DNA of 64,000 nucleotides from Paramyrothecium sp. XJ0827. Its lineage: Eukaryota; Ascomycota; Sordariomycetes; Hypocreales; Stachybotryaceae. Below the pieces are notes generated by a model that saw nothing but the letters and a program-made list of their open reading frames with translations, made no database searches and was not told the origin of the DNA. The translations under genes were made by a program, and so were the position numbers. The stretch is taken from positions 2,790,001-2,854,000 of the forward strand of contig JAJFPB010000003.1 in NCBI GenBank assembly GCA_020881915.1. The letters are read 5' to 3'. Below are positions 8,490 to 20,364 of the stretch, in pieces (position 1 is the first letter of the stretch; the number at the start of each line of letters is the position of its first letter).

Positions 8490-10055
8490 ATGACGGTGAA
8501 AGCTGTTCCTCGCCAGTCGCTCACAGTGGTTGATAACCGCACGGGCAAAACCTATGAGCTGCCCATCAAGCACAACTCTGTCCTGGCAACAGACATTAAG
8601 AAGATCAAGTCTCAACCTGGCGATGATCGCCCGGAGGACGAGACCACCCAGGGTCTCAGGGTCTACGACCCTGCGTACATGAACACCGCCGTCGTTGAGA
8701 GCAAAATCACCTACATCAACGGTCAGGATGGCATCCTCCGGTACCGCGGCTATCCCATCGAACAGCTCGTCAAGAAGAGCAACTTCCTCGAAACAGCTTA
8801 TCTTCTCATCTACGGCGAGCTCCCCACAAGCTCCCAAGGTAGCAACTGGCAGGATGAGGTTATGCACCACACCTATGTTCACACCGATATTGAGGGCATG
8901 TTCAAATCTTTCAGGCACGACTCTCATCCTATGAGCATGTTGATCTCCTCGTTTGCTACCCTCGGCGCCTTTGCCCCCGAGGCCAACCCTTCCCTTCGCG
9001 GGCAAAAACTCTACACGTCCGCCGCCTCCGGCGATGTCGAGGCGCTCAAGGTTCTGGACAAACAGATCCTTCGCATCCTCGGCAAGGCGCCAACCCTGGC
9101 CGCTGCGTCGTACCGCATGCGCCAGGGCCGCCCCTTCAACAGGCCAGCCCAGGGCCTCTCGTACACCGGCAACTTCCTTTACCTCCTTGACCATCTGAAT
9201 GGAACAAACTACCACCCCCACCCGGTCCTCGAGAGGGCTCTGGACGCCTTGTTCATCATCCATGCTGATCACGAGGTCAACTGCTCCACAGCCACGGTTC
9301 TGCAAGTCGGCAGCTCCTTGGTCGACCCCTACAGCGTCGTGGCTGCCGGCTGCGCGGCGCTGTACGGCCCCTCTCATGGCGGCGCATCCGAGAGCGCCAT
9401 CCGAATGCTCATGGAAATCGGATCTCCGGAGAACGTGCCCGAGTTCATGAAGAAGGTCGAGAAGCGCGAGAGGGTCCTGGTCGGGTTCGGCCACCGCGTC
9501 TACAAGAACGTGGACCCACGCTCCACGGCCATCCGCGAACTTGCCGAGGAGGTCTTCAAGGTCACTGGCCGCAACCAGCTCCTCGACACTGCTCTGACGC
9601 TAGCCAAATATGCTAGAGAGAGCGAGTTCATGCGCAGCCGTAACCTATACCCCAATGTCGACTTCTACTCAGGCCTTATCTACCAAGCCATGGGCTTCCC
9701 TCTCGAGTAAGTAACCTATGATCTCCCGAAGGAGCTCCCTTGCGTCGTCCTTCGGCTAATCCTTACTCTTTACAGCTTCTACCCCGTTTTGTTTGCGGTT
9801 CCACGATGCGTTGGCTGGCTCGCTCACTGGAGGCAGCAGATGCTGATCCCCTCCGGAGTCAAGATCTGGCGCCCTCGTCAACTCTACCTTGGTTCTGGAG
9901 AGCGCGACTATGTCGAAGTGCAGGACAGGAAGCAAAAGTCGGACGCTTCGGTTTTTGATGCTCCTTCGCAAGTCGGGCATGGGGGCGACAGCAAGCGCAA
10001 TCAGCTGGCATCATACGGAGACGCGAATGGGGCTCTCGTCAAGTCAAAGCTGTAA
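8490..10055 (+). CDS. Citrate synthase, peroxisomal (PTS1)
   Basis: Condenses acetyl-CoA with oxaloacetate to citrate. Two exons, 8490-9706 and 9776-10055, are split by a 69-bp intron (GTAAGT...TTTACAG), giving 498 residues. The catalytic set is present: His in HADHE (about residue 258), His in GFGHRVYKNVDPRS (about 335) and Asp in NVDFYSG (about 391). The protein ends in SKL, a canonical peroxisomal targeting signal, and the N-terminus (MTVKAVPRQSL) is not a clear mitochondrial presequence. It is therefore the glyoxysomal type, acting with the glyoxylate cycle on acetyl-CoA from fatty-acid oxidation. A further 25 codons are open upstream of the chosen ATG but lack one. A secondary-metabolism alkylcitrate synthase is possible but less likely given the SKL. 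Confidence 0.93.
9707..9775 (+). other. Intron of the citrate synthase gene
   Basis: GTAAGT donor, GGCTAAT branch-like sequence, TTTACAG acceptor. It removes the TAA that otherwise ends the first exon and joins the conserved GFPL/DFYPVLFAVPR block. Confidence 0.9.
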
Positions 10056-10540
10056 AATTTGATTACTAAATGTATTCGTCTAGTTTCTGCATAGCGGCTA
10101 TGTATTAGTATGATGCTGTTCAGTGTCTGAAGAAGTATTCTCTCCCCACACACAGTATTCGACGGCAACGACCGGTCCCCTACTCTGTGATCGTCTTGGC
10201 TTCCCCTCTGGCGTGGTGACCACATTCCATGCCACTCGCAATTCTGCATCCTTGGTCGGGAACGCCATTCGAGTGAGGCCATCATACAGACAGAAAATGA
10301 AGAGCCATCTCGAGTAGAATACGTTTGAGAAGTCATGTGTCAACTAATAAGGTCTCCAGGCCTGTATCCTAACGATATTACGTGTAAATGAGTCTAAGGT
10401 ATTCGATCGCAGTTTTTTTTTCCTAAGGGGGATTCTATGCCCTCATCCCCGTTCAATGCTTATCTTCTTGTCATCCTTCCATCCGTACCAGTCATCGCTA
10501 GCAAGGAATTAGAATACAGCAAACCCGTGCAGCCAAACTA
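10056..10540. other. Shared 3' region between convergent citrate synthase and P450 genes
   Basis: 485 bp with no gene. It must hold both 3' UTRs and poly(A) signals. Confidence 0.6.
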
Positions 10541-12333
10541 TCATTCTTCAACCTGTCCGATGACCTTGAACTCAAACTTGGTGTCCTCCCATCCTTCTCG
10601 GCGGCGCATCACCACCGGCATGTCGTCTCCCAGCTTCTCCGGCTTGAGCGCACCGGCGATGATGCTCGGCTGAGCCATCTCCGGCACCTGAACGACGCCG
10701 CCCTCGGGTGTGGTGATGTCAAATGCCAGGACAAAGGCGGCCGTCACGCCCAGGATCTCGGCAAAGGCAAAGTTGCGGCCGGGGCAGAGATGCTTGCCGC
10801 CGCCGAAGGGCATGTAGGCATTGCGCTTGGCCTTCTCCGCTTGAGCCTGGTTCAGGAGCTTCTGCTGGCGGTTCGTGAAGCGGTCGGCGGTGAAGTCGGC
10901 GGCATCAATCCCCCAGGTGTCCTCGAGACGGTGCGAAACACCAGCGGGGATCTGGACGTCGCCGCCTTCCTTGAGGAGATACTGGCCGCCCTTGCCGTCG
11001 GAGATTACCGTGTCCTTGGCCACTTTGCGAACGCACAAGGCATGATTGGAGAGGCGCATGGACTCGCGGTAGCAGCTAACCAGGAGGGGACACTCGTCCT
11101 CAAACTTTGTGATGTTGATGCTGGCGAGGTGGCTGTTCTCCAGGCGCTCCACCATCTTGGCAGCCTCCTCTCTTACGCTCTCCAGAATTTCCGGGCGTGA
11201 GTAGATGTTCATGAGGAGCCAGAAGGTGGTTGGGATAGTGTTGGAAGTGGCTAGTTGGACCAAGCTGGCCTCGAAACGAGCAATCTGGTGGTCCGGGAGA
11301 CCCCATTTGCGGAGAACCGCGGCGCGAGCACGGGTTACCGCAGCGGCGCTGTCATCAAGATCACTCTTGGTCTCGTAGTACTCACGTAGGGCATCTTGGA
11401 GAATCTCCCGAGACTGGAGAGCCTCAGCATTCGTGAGTGAGTGGTAGGGAATCAGCATCATGCTCGGGATTGCCGCCTCCCAAACCCTTGCGTTTAGTTA
11501 GCAGCGTACATTTCCTGGGAACATCAACAAGTATGAGACTTACCACATGTGATGACTGAGACTTGAGTTCTTGAGGAAGGGGTTGGCATCTCCCAGCAGC
11601 GCCGTCGTGGTAGCTAGAGTAATCATCTCTCGGAGGTAGTAGTAAAAGTTCTTCATCTCGATAGGCTTCGCACCTGCGACTTCTTCCAACCTAGTTGACA
11701 GATAGTTGAGAGCCTTGGCATTCATTCGATGCAGATGGTCTCCCCGGACGGACCAGTGCAGGGCGTCGAAGAACTCTGGGACTACGGAAGGACGCTCGGG
11801 AGTGTCGCGAAAGATGTTGTAGTACCTGTCATCCATGCCAAGCATCTTTTGCACGAACTCAACAGCGAATGGTTCGAATGTGAGGGTCTTCTGGCGGAGG
11901 GACGTCGACACAAGTGCTGGGTCCCATATGGTGTAGACCTTACCCCCCAGGAATGGCAGAGTCGCAATGGGCAGCCCAGATCGCTTGCTGTAAATTATTC
12001 AGCCTGTGATCATTCCCTCGATTCTCTCCGACTGCGTCGTCTTCATGCTTACCGTAGCCACATATAGTAAGACGACTGATTCCACATCATACCAATAATG
12101 TGTCCAATACCTGGGATCCAAGGAAGGAGGAGCTTGGGTTCCCTAGCATCAACATCGGGAATGGATCTTTTGAACAGATAGGTCATGAGAAGAACCACAG
12201 CAGTTGAAACCAGGTATCGGGTGGGCGACTGCTGAATGTCGGCCAAGGCAGCGGCCACAATGCCGTCTGCAGCTGCTGCCGTGACATTGGCGCCATGGAC
12301 CGCTGGCGAGATGGGAAAATCTACGGATGCCAT
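10541..12333 (-). CDS. Cytochrome P450 monooxygenase (CYP7/CYP8-like class)
   Basis: A haem-thiolate monooxygenase of the ER membrane; the substrate is unknown. Three exons, 12333-12053, 11987-11544 and 11486-10541, give 556 residues. The introns are 65 bp (GTAAGC...TTTACAG) and 57 bp (GTAAGT, CTAAC branch, unusual CGCAAG acceptor). A hydrophobic anchor (about residues 40-54) precedes a Pro-rich hinge (LLLPWIPGIGH). The K-helix ExxR is seen as ESMR, and the haem loop as FGGGKHLCPGR with the cysteine ligand. The long helix-I region and the loop pattern resemble the CYP7/CYP8 (sterol 7-hydroxylase/prostacyclin synthase-like) class of fungal P450s, but no subfamily can be assigned by eye. It converges on the citrate synthase gene. 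Confidence 0.9.
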
Positions 12334-15300
12334 GATTGCTGAGTCTGAACACCTTGACCCAGCCTTTTTTTGTTTCCCAGTCTGAGCGAAATTGAGGAGC
12401 AGGTGTCTGACTCTTATCACAAATGTCCTCCGTCCATGGAAGGACTGTCTCCTTCGAAACCAAGGTGCATCACGGTAATTGACAATTTTTAATGGTATTA
12501 ACTCAATTGCGCTGAAGCGTATTCTAACTGATTACAGATCACAGTGATGATTTATGATTGAAGTCCGTCCAGGAGCGGATTGGCTCCGGGTAGCAGGCCA
12601 GGGAATCGCAGAGGATGAGAAGATATACGGTGCTAGGAAAACTGAAAGAAATGCAAACAAGGCTCTAGGATATAATCCTCGTTTTGCCTCTAGTCCATTT
12701 GAGGAGCCGTCGGCAACGACTTGCAGATTCGTAGACGTGTAAGACTTGGCCCCAGCGTCATCCATCGCGTGGGGAGGGGGCCTTGCACAGGCCCGAATAT
12801 TTTCGGAGCTGCCCAGCGGCTGTGGACAGTGAGTAGAACGGCTTCTTTCCACGGGAACCAATAAAACCTGCGGCCATTCAGGTCCTGCTCAAAATAGGTC
12901 GCGAAACACATGGCTGGCAGGGCCCGACTAAAGGCGGAACCCACAGGGGCAACTCCCGAGCTGATCTTTAGTCTCAGATTCACATCCCAGGCAGCCAATG
13001 GCCCGTCTTTGATTGACAGACAAAAGCAATTCTTACTCCCGATCGCACTGCCATGTACATAAACCTCGCGATGGGTTCCTCAGAAGTAGTTCTAGACCGG
13101 TGCGTTGAAGAAAATACTCTCCACACCGCCACCTTTACTGACGCAAATAATTTACATAAGACCCCGTCGACCACCCTCAGAGCACGCCGATGCCTCGGTC
13201 GCTATCAGTGTGGCGGCTCCTGGAGAGCACCAAAATGCACTTTCATTGCCACCTTTGCGGGCGGAAGTCGATCAGCGGATGAAGCACCCGACGATTGCAT
13301 GACATGCGGCCGTATACTCAAGCCATCATCGAGAAAAGGAAGCAGCACGGCCTTATCTGCCTGCTGAAGTGGCATCTCTCCTGCCTGAGCTTCGGATGGT
13401 GACATCAGGATGTTTCAGCCGGTATGCGCTGGCAAGCATGCCGTGGAGGTGGTGGCCAGCACCCTCCATGAGGAGCAGACCACGGTAAACCGGTCAGTGG
13501 TGAAGAAACTTCAGCTCCGTGGATTTATCAATACTCATTGCTTTTTCCTCATCCTCGGCCTTGCTGATCCTCCTCAGTCAAGGATTGAACGGCACGCAAA
13601 CTTGAACAAATCTAAGCGAGGCCTCTTGGCATCGCACGACTTCGTCACCTCAAGGATTATTGGAAGCAGTGTAACGAGCAAAACTTCAGCAACACGTCTG
13701 GGAAACAAGGATTATCCTCGTTTTCGCTGGGGAGGCTCGACTTTGCTTCACCGAAAGCCAGGCTCCGTGATGGGAGGGAGCATTGACAGAAAATGTACCG
13801 CCTGAACAGCGGGGAACATTTTCTTCCCAATCCCAACTGTCCTGTGAACATTCACATTCGCATCACTACCACGGACACGGGGTGAGTGAAGAGCTGGCTG
13901 GGCGTATCTGCAAATCTACGGATTGAAAACGGTTGGTCCGATGGTTCAGCGTCAAGAAGTGGCCACGCCGTGTCCGCAGCCCATGGTAGATATGCACGCA
14001 ATCGTTTTCAACCGCACCACTTTCTTCCTCGTATCAACAAGCAGAGACTCATGGAATGAATGGCTCGCCACTGTCCGGACGGTGATTGCGCCAAACGATC
14101 GCAACTAGTTTTGTCGCCGCTGCGTGGCCGTTGTATCGCAACTACGACCTGCAGCCACCCTTCATGCACCTTGCTCCAGGCAAGCACCCATCGGAAACGA
14201 ATTATCAGACCAGATGAGGGCTGCATGGGCTACTTTAGCCGCCTCGAGAGGAGGGCGGCGTTGGTGCCCTCTGAGGTGCCAACCAGCAATGGAGCTGCAT
14301 AAGGCTTGCAGATTGGTGCCAGCCATCCGCGGGTTCCCGCTCGCACCCACCTCGGCCATTAGATCCAGTGGGCGCCAGCGACTTCGTGGCACGAGAAAAA
14401 GCAACGACGTGAAGACGTTGAGAGGGGGGCCGAGGAGATACGCGTGCCAAGCCACGTTGCCGAATAGTCAACGCTGGCCGCTTGACTACTGTGAACTATT
14501 GGTCATGCGGTAACCAGAAAGCATGCAAAGCGTTGCAGAGTTTTCTAACATGCCGACAGCTCAAAAGTTGCCGGGACTATCATTTCCCTCGTGGCCTGGG
14601 GAGGGGTTTGTGCCTCACGAAAACCGGCTGCAGTTGCCGAAACATTAAGCTTGTTCCCATTGATCCAAGACGCCCCCCCGCGTATCGCTGGCGTACATAC
14701 ACCAGGCTGATGCATGTTGCCCCAGTTGTTTGTACATGCGAGTAGTCATGGCGCGCGCCATGTAGCCCATGCGTGGACACATTCGGAAGCTCCGAGTGGC
14801 TCTTCCGGTCCCTCCAATTTGGAGACGAGGCGCTTATTACTTACGCACGGAGATCAAAAGAGCAACATCAGGATGTGTTTGTCGTAGGGCGACCTCTTTA
14901 GGAGCGAGAAGATCATTCCGAACTCGAAGGCATGTGTACGGTGTCTGCACAATTTTTGCTTACTCTACTCTGTGATCTGTAGGTACTGAGTTGTCAGCCA
15001 TGATGGCGGTTTACTCATCCCAGTCGGATGCAGTTTTCATGGAACAGGATCGCTAGCTTGCTGTTCCTGTTCATCCTGAGAGCCTTCAATACCACCGTAT
15101 CAGTTGTGTAAGTTGAAGCAGGCCTTTGCGACCCCAGCTGATTTCCCGTCTCCACACCCTCAGGTCGTCTCCATCTTTCCCTTACCGGGGTGACGCGGCA
15201 CCGTGCAGCAAGTGCTCCTCGTCTTCCATGGCCGTTATTGGGTAATGCTGGTAGCGATACGAAAATGATGTGGTGGATGTCGGCTGGCACTCGAGGCTGG

Positions 15301-16426
15301 CTGCACGGATGCAATGCGATGTAAGAGGCTACGATCACCGATGGGGGTGGGATTTGACCGGTCGAGCTCACAAGAGGGAAAAGGAACTTGAGTGACATGG
15401 TTCGGCATGCAAGTAGCCAGCGGCTGCTGGTTATTTTTTTTAGGTTTTCTTTTTTTTTCTTCTCCCCTGTCAGGCCATCGATCTTGACCCAGCCTGATCT
15501 GAAGATGCAATGATAGTCGCCCGGGGACCCGAGTCCGTGCCGGCTTATTCATATCCATGGCATCCTTCTTCTTTGCTTATGCAACATTGCGACCCCGCGA
15601 TTAGATTTGGGGGCAATGATGAGAACGAGCCAGATTTGATTTTCACTTGTAGGTCAGGTTCGGCGGGAATCCACCAGGGGAAGGGTGGGCGGCGGTTGCG
15701 AGGAAGCCGGGGAGGGAGGAAACCGGGGAGCTCGTGGCCACAGGACGCCTATTGGCTGCGGCAACGACGGCGTGAGGTATTGGTTGTGTGTAAAGTCTCT
15801 CGTAACTTAGATAAGGTAGATATGCGCGAGCGTTGTACGGGACACTAATTTATGTATTGTGCAGCAATCACAGTCCCACGGCCGTCTTGGAGGTTTAGGA
15901 CAATGGCCTCTTCTGGACAAGGGCCTTGCTAATTGAGGGCGTGGGAGTTCAATCCAATAATGCACAACCCGGTGAACGTCTCCGCAAGGGTTTCCTTACC
16001 TGGACCGCAAGTTGAAGGTACCTGTAAGTCAGAGTCTCCTTACGTGATCTGGCTGCTTCGTAGGGTGACCGGTAAATACCTTGTCTCACACATGAGGTAC
16101 AATCACGCACACTCTCATCCGTCTGCAACGAATGTTTGCTTCCCATGGGAAAATTGCAGCCAGAGGCGGTCTGGAGGGGGGCCACGGCCTCCTCTTTTGG
16201 AAGCGGCTGCCCGCCGACACCACGAAGCTGACACAAACCTCAGGTGCTTTGCTTAAATACCGGAACCAGGCCAGCGACTGGCAACCGGGTGTTCTTCAGC
16301 CTCGCACGCTTTTTGCATCTCTCCTTGCTAGCCCTTACCCCCTGGATTTCCCGCCAGCATTATCAGTCGTCCGCGTTGGAAGTAGTTGAGCGAACACGCT
16401 TTCGGTGCCAGAATTCGACCGCGGCC
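12334..16426. other. Gene-poor stretch of 4.1 kb
   Basis: Only short, overlapping, composition-driven frames; none has a recognisable motif or convincing splice structure. The left end is the P450 promoter and the right end the leader of the next gene. There is a poly-T/C stretch near 15435-15470. Confidence 0.6.
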
Positions 16427-18417
16427 ATGGCCACGTCAAGCAACCTTGGTCCCCCTCCCAGCGATACCCCGGGCGCTGAGCCTAAACGGCACGTTCCCTT
16501 GCACAACCCCGTCTGCGTCCTATGTCGATATCCAATCTGGAGGGATGACAAAATCGCTGCAGGTAAGTTGTCCATCTTAGTTTCCGAACCTTTATTTGGA
16601 TTTTGTCTAATTGCATCCCCAAAGTCATTGGCGAGGGTGAAGCTTTTAGCTACAGCGCTTTTACCCTCGGCTTCAGCTTTCCCGAATATGCTTACCCCTT
16701 TCAGAACACCGAGGTCTACCAAAAGGGGCAGATAGTCGTTGGAAGACTCTGTCGCCTTCGTCCTTGTAGCGTCTGTCCCCGGGATGAAGATGCAGCTCTG
16801 TATCATGTCGACTGCTACAAGGTCATTTCTCGACAGTACAAACCCCTGCGGATGTGGGAAATTTGGACTATCTCTAGATGGTCCCAGCCGTTTCCAAGGT
16901 CCCAGTACCTTGCCTGGTCCAGCCTTTGCTCAGGCTTTCCGAGCAATGTTGGGCCCAAGCTGGATAGTCTGGCCTGTTCGGTTTCCATGTTGCCCGAAGA
17001 GCTTCGAGACAACATCATCCGGCGTTGCCGTCCAGGACTGTACCTGAGGCTCCTCATGGCATTGCATCGGCGCGGCTTTTACAGTTCCTTGATCGACGAA
17101 GCCCACGTCGACCGAGAATTGCCATTCTCAGAAGTGGTGTCCTGGAGCCGGGCAGAAGGACTAAATCTCGGACACGCTACACATGATTGGATTCGAATAC
17201 GACTTGACGACTTTGGCGTGGTACACATGAGAGCGCACAATAATAGGCATGACGATACAATCCCAGATCTCACACAAAACAAGCGCTACATAGTCGAGAG
17301 CATAAAGACCTTGAAGGACTCCCGCATCCAGATCAGGGTAGGTCATTGCAGCCCCAAACTTGGATGGGTTTGTGTTGACTTCCAGCCAGGGACGGTATCT
17401 ACGCATCCGAGCTAGCCAAACTCTACGAATCTGGGAGACTCCACGTCCTTCGATTGCCGAAGCATCATGGTACGACAAGACAGCTCCACCGGTATTTGTC
17501 AGATCGATCGTCCTGGAAGGTTTGACAGGACTTACGGCTTTCTGTCGGCGAGGTCGACTGCACTGGATACACCCACACTATGCCGGCGAGGGAGAGAAGG
17601 ATGCGCCAGTGCCCGCCCAGGACAGCTTCCATTGTTCCGAGAGAGCGAAGTATACTCCGATCTTCTACCCATTGTCGCCAGATGAGGACATCGAGTCAAT
17701 ATGGGTTCGCTACCGCGGATTTCGAGGCACCCGAAGCGATGTTACTCTTATTGTGAGTCCCCAACAAGTTGCCTTGTGGACGAGTCCAATGTTAACAGCA
17801 AGAAGCTCGTGACCAACTTTGGTCGCCCCTTGATCATGGGCAAATACGAACATCCCTCGCACGCTGGCATTGCCTTTGCGCCGGTGCAACTCAACGTGGG
17901 CAAGCATCTGCTACTACCTTGCCACAACCCAACGTTTTCGGACCAAAACTTTGCTGTACTGAAATCAGCCCCTACTGGCGATGGTGTTGGCCTGATGATG
18001 GTTCCTCAGAATCTGGCCAGGGCACTTCTCTCTCCACTTGACGCCAACTCCACGCTCTACCTATCCGTAGCACCGTTCGTCAACATCAAAGGCCTTACGA
18101 TGTTCTACAAGTCCCGGCCGGGCGCGGAGGAGCGTCAGTGCGTAGGCATCATCATCGAGTATAACGACTCTGCCTTCGAGGCGGTGGGTAGCTGCTACGG
18201 ACGAGCGCAGAGCGAGGTGTTGTCCGAGCCGGTCAAGCTGCAGGCGTACCGTGAGGAGACCTGCATGAACCTGCGCTTCAGCACGGCGCCTGCCTGGGGT
18301 GTTGAGATTTTGGACCACGAGACGCACAAAATAGAGCTCGGCGACACGCTGCTGTGGTGGTTTGACGACCGAGGCTTGCAGATGGTCGAAGCAGAAAGGA
18401 GAGCGCAGGCCCATTGA
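16427..18417 (+). CDS. Fungal protein of unknown function with N-terminal Cys/His cluster
   Basis: Four exons, 16427-16562, 16625-17337, 17390-17752 and 17803-18417, give 608 residues with every junction in frame. Introns are 62, 52 and 50 bp; the first and third end in AAG. The N-terminus has CX2C (30/33), CX2C (93/96) and HX2C (106/109), the pattern of a small zinc-binding module. A LPEELRDNIIRRC stretch near residue 170 looks F-box-like. The C-terminal half (about 260-600) is beta-rich, with WETPRP, FYKSRPG and TLLWWFDDRG blocks. I know proteins of this build as large lineage-specific families in filamentous fungi but cannot name one. No signal peptide or membrane segment is seen. Confidence 0.78.
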
Positions 18418-18572
18418 CAATGATGGGACGTCAAGTCCCACCACGTTACAAAAGCTTGAAAAAGCGTGAATTATATCTGTACAAAAATGTGTTTGTGTCT
18501 AGATAGTCTACAGTGCGTGTATATTCTACATATTTCATCGGCACAATTGCCGCGTTACCATGAAGATGGCTT
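18418..18572. other. Short convergent 3' region
   Basis: 155 bp separating the stop codons of the unknown Cys/His protein and ATP12. It contains the 3' UTRs; A/T-rich around 18465-18495. Confidence 0.55.
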
Positions 18573-19755
18573 CTACAAGTTCCGTCCTGTACCAGAAACC
18601 AGCAGCACCACACTGCCCAATTGTCTTCGGACGTCTTCCTTGTTCACGTCGTGGGTGTCTTCCACCTCTCCCCACTGCATGGCCTGCCAGTCAACTTCCA
18701 GGTTGGTAGCCTTGGCAGCCTTCTCAACGCCAAATGTTTCTCCTTCATTCAAGTGTCCGGCGGCCACGGGGCCTTCGCTCCATTCGGTCACGAACCGCGC
18801 TGCCGCAATAAGGCTCTTGCCAGCCAGGACGGCTCGCTCCAAACCAGCAATCTCCCAAGCGTTCAGGCCGCTGACCCAGCCCTGAACCACCTCTCGAACG
18901 CCTTCGGCCTGCTTCTTGGGGGATATTGAGTGGCCATCCAGGACAGGTTCGATCTTGATGCCGGGCCAGATATGGGTCGTCATGAAGGATACGACCTCGT
19001 CCGCAGTGCGCTTCTGTACTTCACGCAATGATTCACCAGCCTCGTTTTTGAGATCAGTCTCGCTGGCTGGGGGTGCCCAGCATAGGAGGGAGTCGGTATC
19101 GAGGTATCGTAACACTGTAGTGGCGATGTTTGTACGAATCTTGGCTGAAGCAGGCGTGTCTGCTGCATCGTCCTCTTGGATGTCGAGGGCACGGCAAACA
19201 AGGCTCGTGAGGGGGATCAGGTGCTGCCTAGTGGCTTGTTGTGTGGAAGTGAGAACATCCCATTCCAAAGCCAACGCAGTCGCCAGGTTAGGCTTTGACA
19301 ATGGGAGGCGGATGATCTCTTTCGTCTGAGGGTGCCTCAGAGGTCGGGTATCGAGGTGAACCTGCAGAGCGCCTGAAGCCACGAGTTAGCATTTTCGACT
19401 CTCGCGCAGCTGTTGAAACTGTCCCAATTGATAGGCGAAAAGAGATCAGCATACCATCAACCTCTGCCACGCTCACGTCCTTCCAGAATCGCCTCTTCAA
19501 ACCGGCGACCTTGGCCGCCTTCGCCGACCGAATCTCCTTGGCATCCTTGAGCATCTCGGCCTGCCTCCTCCGGCGTTGCACGCGCTCGTGCAGCGTCCCG
19601 GCGGCAGGCATGGGTGGCTCAGGCGGCGGGCCAGTTCCGACGATAGGGGCGACATTGGCGCTTCGCAAGACAGTCGAGTGGATGAGACGAGCTGAAGGCG
19701 GTGGGCAGGGCAGGCGAGGCCGCACCCGCAGGGCTAATCGCGCAGTAGATTCCAT
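18573..19755 (-). CDS. ATP12: F1-ATP synthase assembly chaperone Atp12
   Basis: Atp12 holds the F1 alpha subunit before alpha3beta3 assembly in the mitochondrial matrix. Two exons, 19755-19455 and 19372-18573, around an 82-bp intron (GTATGC, GCTAAC branch, CTTCAG acceptor) give 366 residues. The N-terminus is an Arg-rich, acid-free presequence (RLALRVRPRLPCPPPSARLIHS) expected to direct import. The mature part has the family blocks WKDVSV near residue 90, LDTRPLRHPQTKE just after the splice, EWDVLTS, and an ITSL-like LIPLTSLVCRALD. The C-terminal region includes GLNAWEIAGLERAVLAGKS, typical of the family. It diverges from SEC21 over 0.6 kb. Confidence 0.93.
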
Positions 19756-20364
19756 AGCGAGGGCAGGGCAATCGGGCGTCTCGCAAGCTTGTGGTTGTGA
19801 TGTTGTGGCAGCGGAGTTGCTCGAGATGGTTCGGGGATCAGAAAATGATGTCAGTCCGGGGCAAAGGGTCCGTGTAGTCGGTCAATCAGATGGACTTTTT
19901 TCTGCTACAGCGACCCTCACCGAAAGTCTCACCTCGAAGGTGGAAAATTGTGGGTATTTGTGTCCGAGGTACCATCCAAGTGTCTATTTTGGGCGATTGT
20001 CAAGCCAGGCGAGGTACCTACAGCAACGTCAAGTAGAGGACACTCGTCCCGACAAGAAAAACATCGAGAATATTTTTCCACATATCCATGATCCTATGCT
20101 CGCGATAACCACTGCGACGTTTCCTCCATGTTGCTCGATCTGCGCTTGGCCTACTGAATCGAGGCAAACGCTCGTCAGACTTGCAAGTAACTTCGTACCA
20201 CGTAGGAGCGAGCTTGGTGGGGTGAAGCTTTGCTATCACGTGACTCCACCCAATCCATCCCTGAGCCAAGTGTCAACGTGGTGATATTCACCCCCATGAA
20301 TATAGGGTCTCCGCCATAGAACCACGACACCCGCAAGCCATCCTCCCCAACTCAGTTGCCCAAT
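19756..20364. promoter_or_regulatory. Divergent promoter between ATP12 and SEC21
   Basis: 609 bp without a gene. A perfect palindrome TCACGTGA (20236-20243), the Cbf1/bHLH-type E-box, lies about 120 bp before the SEC21 ATG and is followed by CCAAT (20250-20254), a possible Hap-complex site. Assignment of these sites is by motif only. Confidence 0.5.

Noticed and set aside
13410..13805. 131-codon plus-strand frame in the 12-16 kb stretch
   Set aside because: No domain and no supporting signals; isolated frame in gene-poor DNA.
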